The notes under the pieces were generated by a model that worked only from the letters and a program-made list of their open reading frames with translations, was not told the origin of the DNA and did not search any database. Source: an uncultured Clostridia bacterium (GTDB taxonomy: Bacteria > Bacillota > Clostridia > Oscillospirales > Acutalibacteraceae). Taken from it: a stretch of 5,170 nucleotides of DNA. Position numbers and translations under genes: made by a program. Location: assembly GCA_944381295.1 (NCBI GenBank), contig CALWKP010000139.1, forward strand, positions 1-5,170. Direction: 5' to 3'. Positions 1 through 4,279 of the stretch are shown here, in pieces. The number at the start of each line of letters is the position of its first letter. Position 1 is the stretch's first letter.

Positions 1-77
1 CGGCTGTCCTGTTGATTTTGGTGTTCCTGCTCAACAGGCTGGCGGGCCTGCTCTCAAAGCTGCTGAGGAAAGGATAA
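1..77 (+). CDS. pstA: Phosphate ABC transporter permease PstA, C-terminal end (partial)
   Basis: Only the last 24 codons and the TAA stop (75-77) are inside the window; the first complete codon begins at position 3. The visible peptide, AVLLILVFLLNRLAGLLSKL plus LRKG, is a hydrophobic helix followed by a short basic tail. That is how the last membrane segment of an inner-membrane ABC permease normally ends, with the positive residues on the cytoplasmic side. The identification rests mainly on context: the next gene, 9 nt downstream, is a clear pstB, and the family gene order is pstS-pstC-pstA-pstB. PstA with PstC forms the transmembrane channel for phosphate. A PstC-like or fused permease cannot be excluded from so few residues. 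Confidence 0.75.
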   Translation, partial: AVLLILVFLLNRLAGLLSKLLRKG

Positions 78-86
78 CGAGATACT

Positions 87-842
87 ATGGATACAAAAAT
101 ATCGATTAAGGACCTGCACCTTTATTATGGAGATTTCCATGCACTGAAAGATGTCAACCTGGAAATTCCGGCAAACTGTGTCACAGCGTTTATTGGACCA
201 TCGGGATGCGGAAAATCGACTTGTTTGAAAACGCTGAACCGTATGAATGATCTGGTGCAAGGCTGCCGGATTACCGGGGATATCCGGATCGACGGGGAAG
301 ATATTTACGACCCTCGTACAGACGTGACCCTGCTGCGTCGCCGTGCGGGGATGGTGTTCCAGAAACCGAACCCGTTTCCGATGAGCATTTATGATAATAT
401 TGCCTACGGGCCGCGAGTACATGGTGTAAAATCGCGCCAGAAGCTGGATGATATCGTGGAAAAATCCCTGCGTGCGGCAGCGTTGTGGGACGAGGTCAGT
501 GACCGCCTCAAAAAGTCGGCATTGGGACTGTCCGGGGGCCAGCAGCAAAGGCTGTGCATTGCGAGGGCATTAGCGGTTGAACCGGAAATCTTGCTGATGG
601 ACGAACCGACAAGCGCACTGGACCCAGTATCTACATTAAAGATCGAGGACCTGATGGATGATCTGAAAAAGCAGTATACCGTACTGATTGTGACACATAA
701 CATGCAGCAGGCAGCGCGTATTGCAGATAAGACAGCATTTTTCCTGCTTGGGGAAGTGGTAGAGTACAGCGATACGCTTTCGATGTTCAACCAGCCGAAA
801 GACGAGAGGACAGAACGTTATATCACAGGACGTTTTGGTTGA
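87..842 (+). CDS. pstB: Phosphate ABC transporter ATP-binding protein PstB
   Basis: This is the cytoplasmic ATPase that powers phosphate import through the PstC/PstA channel. At 251 aa it has the usual full length for PstB. All ABC-ATPase motifs are present and intact: Walker A GPSGCGKST (37-45), Q-loop FQKPNPFPMSIYDN (91-104, Gln92), signature LSGGQ (148-152), Walker B ILLMDEP (168-174, Asp172 and catalytic Glu173), D-loop SALD (176-179) and switch His204 in THNMQQA. FQKPNPFPMSIYDN and the TLNRMNDL segment after Walker A are typical of PstB rather than other ABC ATPases, and the C-terminal ERYITGRFG is also the PstB ending. The ATG at 87 starts directly before the first beta strand. Its ribosome site is modest: AAAGGA at 69-74, 12 nt upstream and inside the end of pstA, which suggests translational coupling. 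Its TGA stop (840-842) overlaps the -35 element of a candidate phoU promoter. Confidence 0.97.
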   Translation: MDTKISIKDLHLYYGDFHALKDVNLEIPANCVTAFIGPSGCGKSTCLKTLNRMNDLVQGCRITGDIRIDGEDIYDPRTDVTLLRRRAGMVFQKPNPFPMSIYDNIAYGPRVHGVKSRQKLDDIVEKSLRAAALWDEVSDRLKKSALGLSGGQQQRLCIARALAVEPEILLMDEPTSALDPVSTLKIEDLMDDLKKQYTVLIVTHNMQQAARIADKTAFFLLGEVVEYSDTLSMFNQPKDERTERYITGRFG

Positions 843-867
843 TTCGTGCACGAAAACAAGATATAAT
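839..867 (+). promoter_or_regulatory. Candidate sigma-A promoter for phoU-phoP-phoR
   Basis: A -35 box TTGATT (839-844; 4 of 6 matches to TTGACA) lies exactly 17 nt upstream of a perfect -10 box TATAAT (862-867). The predicted transcription start is near 874, about 38 nt before the phoU ATG. It sits in the only wide gap of the pst-pho cluster (69 nt), and the -35 overlaps the pstB stop codon. The promoter is inferred from consensus and spacing only. Read-through from an upstream pst promoter is equally expected, since I see no terminator after pstB. Confidence 0.6.
843..854. promoter_or_regulatory. Perfect 12-bp palindrome in the phoU promoter spacer (possible operator)
   Basis: TTCGTGCACGAA reads the same on both strands. 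It starts directly after the pstB stop codon and lies almost entirely between the -35 and -10 boxes of the candidate phoU promoter. A symmetric site there is where a dimeric repressor would block RNA polymerase. As RNA it would form only a 4-bp stem with a TGCA loop, so a DNA operator is the more natural reading. It does not resemble the direct-repeat sites used by PhoP/PhoB regulators. No binding protein can be named. Confidence 0.35.
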
Positions 868-869
868 AG

Positions 870-892
870 AAAACAGGTACAAAAACAGTACC
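870..892 (+). repeat. Short tandem direct repeat and small inverted repeat in the phoU leader
   Basis: AAAACAGGTAC (870-880) is followed at a 12-nt step by AAAACAGTAC (882-891), the second copy lacking one G. The same bases give an inverted repeat, GGTAC (876-880) and GTACC (888-892), with a 7-nt loop. Both lie around and just after the predicted transcription start. PhoP-type regulators bind tandem direct repeats, so a regulator site is possible. The unit and its 12-nt step do not match the Bacillus Pho box, which has an 11-nt period. The 5-bp stem would be weak as RNA. Confidence 0.3.
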
Positions 893-899
893 GGAGTTT

Positions 900-905
900 A
901 GGAGG
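900..905 (+). promoter_or_regulatory. Shine-Dalgarno site of phoU
   Basis: AGGAGG, 6 nt before the ATG at 912, is a full-strength ribosome-binding site and fixes the phoU start. It is clearly stronger than the pstB site, so PhoU may be made independently of upstream translation. Confidence 0.85.
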
Positions 906-911
906 CCAACC

Positions 912-1577
912 ATGCCGCGCAAATTATTTGACCGAGAGCTCACAGAATTGATGGAGCAAATGGCAGAAATGGGAAACACCGTGGATGGACGGATCGAACG
1001 GACGATTGAAGCATTGCGTACGCAGGACCTGAAAGCGGCGGCAGAGATTGCCGGTTCAGACCGTCCGATTGATGAGAAAGAAAATTTGATTGAAAAAGCA
1101 TGCCTGGATTTGATTGCGTTGCAGCAGCCGATTGCAAGCGATCTGCGGATGATTGCAGCGTGTCTGAAAATCCTGACAGATATGGAACGGGTAGCAGACC
1201 ATTGCGCAGATATCTGTGAGATCATCGCATCGGAAGGACTCAACGGGAACACGCTGGCGTTGACCCATGTGGTGAAGATGATGGAAGCCGCGAGGGCGAT
1301 GTATCGCGGAAGCGTAGATGTACTTTTGAGCGGTGATGCGCCAGGCGCCCGGGCGGTGTGCAAAGCGGATGATGAAGTGGATGCGATGTTCTCGAGGATT
1401 GTGTTGGAAGTCTGCGGAGGAATCGCCGAACGCCCGCAGGATGTGATGCAGGATGTTGATATGATTTTCATTACCAAATACATTGAACGGATGGCGGACC
1501 ATGCGACCAATATCGCGGAATGGGTAATTTACATGGAAACGGGGGAACACCCGGACCTGAACGCGAAGATGGCGTAA
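912..1577 (+). CDS. phoU: Phosphate signalling complex protein PhoU
   Basis: PhoU is a peripheral cytoplasmic adaptor that links the Pst transporter to the PhoR kinase and restrains Pho signalling when phosphate is plentiful. At 221 aa it has the usual length. The protein is almost wholly helical and shows the two-fold PhoU repeat. The first three-helix bundle ends in TDMERVADHCADI (89-101), with the acidic series Glu92, Asp96, Asp100. The second ends in YIERMADHATNIAEW (190-204), with Glu192, Asp196 and Asn200 at the same spacing. These E/D-x3-D series are the metal-cluster motifs known from PhoU structures. The segment QQPIASDLRMIAACLKI (71-87) is also highly typical. The gene follows pstB by 69 nt and precedes the response regulator by 24 nt, as expected for a pst-phoU-phoPR cluster. 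Nothing is missing or broken. Confidence 0.96.
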   Translation: MPRKLFDRELTELMEQMAEMGNTVDGRIERTIEALRTQDLKAAAEIAGSDRPIDEKENLIEKACLDLIALQQPIASDLRMIAACLKILTDMERVADHCADICEIIASEGLNGNTLALTHVVKMMEAARAMYRGSVDVLLSGDAPGARAVCKADDEVDAMFSRIVLEVCGGIAERPQDVMQDVDMIFITKYIERMADHATNIAEWVIYMETGEHPDLNAKMA

Positions 1578-1601
1578 GCCCGCGGAAAGCGAGGGGGACC
1601 A

Positions 1602-2288
1602 ATGGCGCTGATCTATATTGCGGACGACGAGCCGAATATCCGGAAGCTGGTAGCGTTCGGACTAAAAGATGCGGGGCATGAATCAATGGAATTTGCGGAT
1701 GGCACATCGTTGCTGCAAGCGATGAACCGGAAACTGCCGGACGCCGTAATTCTGGACTGGATGATGCCGCCGCCGGATGGATTGACGGTTTGCCGGATGC
1801 TGCGGGAAAATGAAAAGACGCGGGGGGTCCCTGTACTGATGCTGACGGCGCGCGGGGAAGAATTCGACCGGGTACTCGGATTAGAGATCGGTGCGGATGA
1901 TTATATTGTGAAGCCGTTCAGCATCAAAGAGCTTTGTGCGCGGGTACGGGCTGTGCTGCGGCGTACGGAGCGCGCGCGGCCGGCGGAGGATGTGCTGGAA
2001 GCCGGCGGAATCCGTGCGGATGTCGAAGGGCATTCGGTGACAAAAGACGGAGTGGAGATTAATCTTACCGCGAAAGAGTTTGACCTGTTGGTATTCCTGA
2101 TGCGCAACAGGGGCAGAGTGCTGACGCGGGATACTCTGCTCGATCAGGTGTGGGGTGTGGAATACTTTGGAGATACCCGTACCGTGGATGTCCACATCCG
2201 TTATCTGCGGCAGAAGATTGAAAATGATCCGGATAAACCGGTTCTGATCCTGACAGTGCGTGGGGTCGGTTACAAATTTGCGGAATGA
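1602..2288 (+). CDS. phoP: OmpR/PhoB-family response regulator, PhoP/PhoB-type
   Basis: This is a two-component transcription factor that, when phosphorylated by its partner kinase, is expected to control pst and other phosphate-starvation genes. At 228 aa it has the standard length and layout. The receiver domain is residues 1-120, with acidic pair Asp8/Asp9, phospho-acceptor Asp52 in ILDWMMP, Thr82 and Lys104 in VKPF. A short linker (about 121-134) leads to the OmpR-type winged helix (about 135-228), which has LTAKEFDLL (155-163), the recognition helix TVDVHIRYLRQKI (194-206) and the wing GVGYKF (221-226). The ATG at 1602 has GAGGGGGA (1591-1598) just upstream. The gene is 24 nt after phoU and 13 nt before the kinase, so co-transcription is very likely. 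The phoP name, used for the Bacillota phosphate regulator, is assigned from context; family membership is certain, while the phosphate role is inferred from neighbours. Confidence 0.94.
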   Translation: MALIYIADDEPNIRKLVAFGLKDAGHESMEFADGTSLLQAMNRKLPDAVILDWMMPPPDGLTVCRMLRENEKTRGVPVLMLTARGEEFDRVLGLEIGADDYIVKPFSIKELCARVRAVLRRTERARPAEDVLEAGGIRADVEGHSVTKDGVEINLTAKEFDLLVFLMRNRGRVLTRDTLLDQVWGVEYFGDTRTVDVHIRYLRQKIENDPDKPVLILTVRGVGYKFAE

Positions 2289-2290
2289 GT

Positions 2291-2296
2291 GGGGGA
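2291..2296 (+). promoter_or_regulatory. Shine-Dalgarno site that sets the phoR start at 2302
   Basis: GGGGGA lies 5 nt before the ATG at 2302. The open frame extends upstream to a GTG at 2260, but that would overlap the regulator gene by 29 nt, has no ribosome site in front of it, and would put a hydrophilic stretch before the MKKRLIH membrane anchor. The ATG at 2302 is therefore preferred. Confidence 0.75.
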
Positions 2297-2301
2297 AGCC
2301 G

Positions 2302-4050
2302 ATGAAAAAAAGGTTGATCCACACAAGCGTACTGATCATCGCGGCCGGGTTTCTGGCTGCGTTTTTTCTTATGGCGCTTGTGGTACAGGAACAATATGAA
2401 CAGGAATTTTCCCAACGCATGGACGCGGCATTGGCGGTAATGTCGGCGGAAGAAGATGAGATTCTGGAAGATCCGCAAGGGTTTGTGGAAGAACTGAGCC
2501 AGGCAGTCGCGCAGTTGGGAGAAGAAATGCGGGTGACGGTGCTGGATCTTGACGGTGTGGTTCTAGGGGACAGTGAAGGAATCCCGGAAAAATTTGAGAA
2601 CCATCTGACACGTCCGGAAATCCAGCAGGCTCTGAAAGAGGGAAAAGGGTATGATGTCCGGAAGAGTGAAAGCCTGGGACAGCCGTATTATTATGCGGCG
2701 CTGTATCTGCCGGGAAAGGGATTCCTGCGGGCAGCAGTGCCGTTTTCGGTGATGTACGAAGTCCGTTTGCGGATGTGGATTTGTGCGTTTGTGTGTATGT
2801 CGTTGGGAATCCTGGCAGCATATGCCGTGTTATGGCTGAACCTGCGCCGGATGATGGAACCATTAGGAAAGTTGACCACAGCGGTACGGCGGATTGCAGG
2901 CGGAGATTACTCGTGGCGTGTGAAAGGAAAATATAAGGACGAGGTTGGGGAACTGGCGTTTGCGTTCAATGTAATGGCGGAGAATACGCAGAAAGCGGTT
3001 CGGGATCTGCGCGCCAAGCAGGAGCAGTTGGAAGGTGTGCTCCAGGGAATGGATGACGGGGTAATTGCTGCTGACGAACGCAACCGGGTGCTGTTCCTGA
3101 ATGAACGGGCGCGGATGCTCCTGGATTGCCAGAACCTCAAGGAAGGTATGCCGGTAGAAGGAAACCTGCTGCTGCACCGGATTTCGGGAATTATGGAAAA
3201 AGTGATTCAGGAGCAGGAAACCGTTCGTCAGGACCTTACGGTCGGTGGCAAGGAAGAAAAACAATTTACCATTTATGCGGCGCCGGTTAAGGGACAGAAA
3301 CGGAAAGCGGCTCTAGCGGTGATTGGAGATGTGACGAGGATGCGCCGGCTGGAGCAGATGCGCAGTGAATTTGTTGCGAATGTGACGCATGAACTGAAAA
3401 CGCCGCTGACGTCGATCCGGGGGAGCATTGAACTTCTGAAAAGCTCGGATCGTGACGAAGAGACCAGGAAATATTTCTATGATGTGCTGGATATCGAAGC
3501 GGAACGGCTGCATCATTTGATTGACGATATGCTGACGCTCTCGCAGATTGAAAATGCCAGAGACGATCCAACACTGGTACGATGCAACGTTGCCAGGGAG
3601 ATTTCAGAAGTGGCCAGCCGTCTGCGCCGGACGGCAGAAGAGAATCAGGTAACGCTGCGGTGTTTCCTGGATCCGGAAATCTGGGTGGAATGTTCTCCGC
3701 AGCGGCTCCAGCAGCTTGTCGGGAACCTGATCGAAAATGCGATAAAATATAATGTGCCAAATGGGACGGTCACCGTTACGGCGGCGATCCAGCGCCAGAT
3801 TGCAATCATCCGGGTAGCGGATACCGGAATTGGTATTGCGCCGGAGCATATTCCGCGACTGTTCGAGCGGTTTTATCGGGTAGATACCAGCCGTTCCAGA
3901 GAGATCGGCGGTACCGGGTTAGGGCTGTCGATTGTCAAGCATATCGCTGCGCTATACCGCGGGGATGTGAGCGTAGAGAGTGTTCCGGGACGTGGTTCCG
4001 TATTTACGCTGCGTTTGCCGCTGGCGGAACCAGGAGAAGAAAGTGCCTGA
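2302..4050 (+). CDS. phoR: PhoR-type membrane sensor histidine kinase
   Basis: This is the membrane kinase partner of the preceding regulator, 582 aa from the ATG at 2302. In order: a basic start (MKKR) and first membrane helix (about 8-28); an extracytoplasmic domain (about 29-157) that looks like a PhoR-type Cache-like fold, including VTVLDLDGVVLGDS (78-91) and LTRPEIQQALKEGKG (102-116); a second membrane helix (about 159-178); HAMP (about 181-232); a PAS domain (about 243-345); and HisKA with phospho-accepting His363 in THELKTP. The ATPase domain follows, with N-box NLIENAIKY (475-483), G1 box DTGIGI (507-512), F-box RLFERFYR (519-526) and G2 box GGTGLGL (536-542). All catalytic motifs are intact. 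In Bacillus PhoR the external domain does not itself bind phosphate, and signalling uses intracellular cues and PhoU/Pst; the same is assumed here. It is the last gene of the pst-pho cluster; no clear terminator follows. Confidence 0.94.
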   Translation: MKKRLIHTSVLIIAAGFLAAFFLMALVVQEQYEQEFSQRMDAALAVMSAEEDEILEDPQGFVEELSQAVAQLGEEMRVTVLDLDGVVLGDSEGIPEKFENHLTRPEIQQALKEGKGYDVRKSESLGQPYYYAALYLPGKGFLRAAVPFSVMYEVRLRMWICAFVCMSLGILAAYAVLWLNLRRMMEPLGKLTTAVRRIAGGDYSWRVKGKYKDEVGELAFAFNVMAENTQKAVRDLRAKQEQLEGVLQGMDDGVIAADERNRVLFLNERARMLLDCQNLKEGMPVEGNLLLHRISGIMEKVIQEQETVRQDLTVGGKEEKQFTIYAAPVKGQKRKAALAVIGDVTRMRRLEQMRSEFVANVTHELKTPLTSIRGSIELLKSSDRDEETRKYFYDVLDIEAERLHHLIDDMLTLSQIENARDDPTLVRCNVAREISEVASRLRRTAEENQVTLRCFLDPEIWVECSPQRLQQLVGNLIENAIKYNVPNGTVTVTAAIQRQIAIIRVADTGIGIAPEHIPRLFERFYRVDTSRSREIGGTGLGLSIVKHIAALYRGDVSVESVPGRGSVFTLRLPLAEPGEESA

Positions 4051-4094
4051 AACTGGAAATTCAGGGGAAGAAAGGCGAGTTTTGTGGAAATGTG

Positions 4095-4122
4095 ATGCAG
4101 GATTGCGAAAATCCCCTTGCAT
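4095..4122 (+). other. Imperfect hairpin between phoR and the paaK promoter
   Basis: An inner stem GGATT (4100-4104) / AATCC (4110-4114) closes a GCGAA loop. It stacks on an outer stem ATGCA (4095-4099) / TGCAT (4118-4122), with CCT (4115-4117) bulged. It is the only candidate I see for a 3' end structure of the pst-pho transcript. It lacks the following T-run of an intrinsic terminator, so it may instead be an RNA-stability or processing structure. Its 3' arm is also the -35 region of the downstream promoter. Confidence 0.3.
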
Positions 4123-4145
4123 AAATAGGGAAAAAGAGGTACAAT
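4117..4145 (+). promoter_or_regulatory. Candidate promoter for paaK
   Basis: TTGCAT (4117-4122; only the TTG matches the -35 consensus) is followed after 17 nt by TACAAT (4140-4145), five of six matches to TATAAT. The region is A/T-rich compared with the flanking genes. The predicted start is near 4152, giving a leader of about 128 nt before the paaK start. The spacing and the -10 box are good and the -35 is weak, which would suit a promoter assisted by an activator. This is a consensus-based inference. Confidence 0.55.
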
Positions 4146-4157
4146 AAATAAGCAATT

Positions 4158-4209
4158 TTTTGATAAGGCTGCTGTGCGCCGCATGTGTTTGCAGCGGCAG
4201 AAATCAAAA
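4158..4209 (+). ncRNA. Large stem-loop in the paaK leader, part of a candidate cis-regulatory RNA
   Basis: TTTTGAT (4158-4164) pairs fully with ATCAAAA (4203-4209). After an internal loop (AAGG / AA), CTGCTGT (4169-4175) pairs with GCGGCAG (4194-4200) using two G-U pairs. Then, past a bulged A at 4193, GC (4176-4177) pairs with GC (4191-4192). The terminal loop is about 13 nt. That is 16 pairs in one arm-like element beginning only a few bases after the predicted transcription start. An alternative upper fold pairs GCCGC (4178-4182) with GCGGC (4194-4198). I do not recognise it as any known riboswitch class. The folding was done by eye, with no energy calculation. Confidence 0.35.
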
Positions 4210-4256
4210 TGGTTGGAACGCACTACCGCACCGGAGCTTTCACTCTGATGCGGTAA
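4209..4256 (+). CDS. Possible 15-codon leader peptide ORF upstream of paaK
   Basis: ATG at 4209 opens a frame reading MVGTHYRTGAFTLMR and ending in TAA at 4254-4256. The frame spans the second leader hairpin (4224-4255) almost exactly, so a ribosome translating it would unfold that hairpin. The only ribosome-site-like sequence is a weak GGCAG (4196-4200), 8 nt upstream and inside the stem of the first hairpin. The peptide has one Tyr and one Phe but no run of a single amino acid as in classical attenuators. Open frames this short are common by chance, and another (4183-4248, 21 codons) overlaps it without any ribosome site. Listed as a possibility only. Confidence 0.18.
   Translation: MVGTHYRTGAFTLMR
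4224..4255 (+). promoter_or_regulatory. Strong hairpin just upstream of the paaK ribosome site
   Basis: TACCGCA (4224-4230) pairs perfectly with TGCGGTA (4249-4255). After one C-A mismatch (4231/4248), CGGAG (4232-4236) pairs with CTCTG (4243-4247) with one G-U, closing a six-base loop CTTTCA. The result is a 12-pair hairpin in a non-coding leader. It is followed by AACTTTACAT rather than a T-run, so it is not a convincing intrinsic terminator. Its 5' arm can alternatively pair with the paaK ribosome-site region (CCGCACC, 4226-4232, against 4270-4277 with a bulged A at 4275). That fits control of translation start. Pairing was judged by eye. Confidence 0.45.
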
Positions 4257-4266
4257 CTTTACATGC

Positions 4267-4271
4267 GGAGG
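4267..4271 (+). promoter_or_regulatory. Shine-Dalgarno site that selects the TTG start of paaK
   Basis: GGAGG lies 8 nt before TTG at 4280. The in-frame GTG at 4271 overlaps this site and so cannot use it. The second purine stretch, AGGAG (4275-4279), abuts the TTG and is too close to serve it. There is no in-frame ATG nearby. TTG with GGAGG is therefore the best start. Confidence 0.7.
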
Positions 4272-4279
4272 TGCAGGAG

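Noticed and set aside
818..1510. 230-codon open frame on the minus strand
   Set aside because: Antisense to phoU, low-complexity Ser/Arg/Ile-rich translation, no recognisable domain or ribosome site.
2229..2241. CCGG-ATAAA-CCGG hairpin near the end of the regulator gene
   Set aside because: Four-bp stem inside conserved coding sequence, explained by codon choice.
2260..2301. Upstream GTG extension of the sensor kinase
   Set aside because: It would overlap the regulator gene and precede the membrane anchor with a polar stretch. The ATG at 2302 has its own GGGGGA ribosome site.
4112..4161. Intrinsic terminator ending in the T6 run at 4156-4161
   Set aside because: The pairings before the T-run (TCCC/GGGA, TTGC/GCAA) are too short and widely spaced. 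The T-run fits better as part of the stem 4158-4209.
4209..4260. T-box or other tRNA-sensing leader
   Set aside because: GGTTGGAACGC only loosely resembles the GGTGGNACC T-box core, the leader is too short for a typical stem I, and no terminator with a T-run follows.
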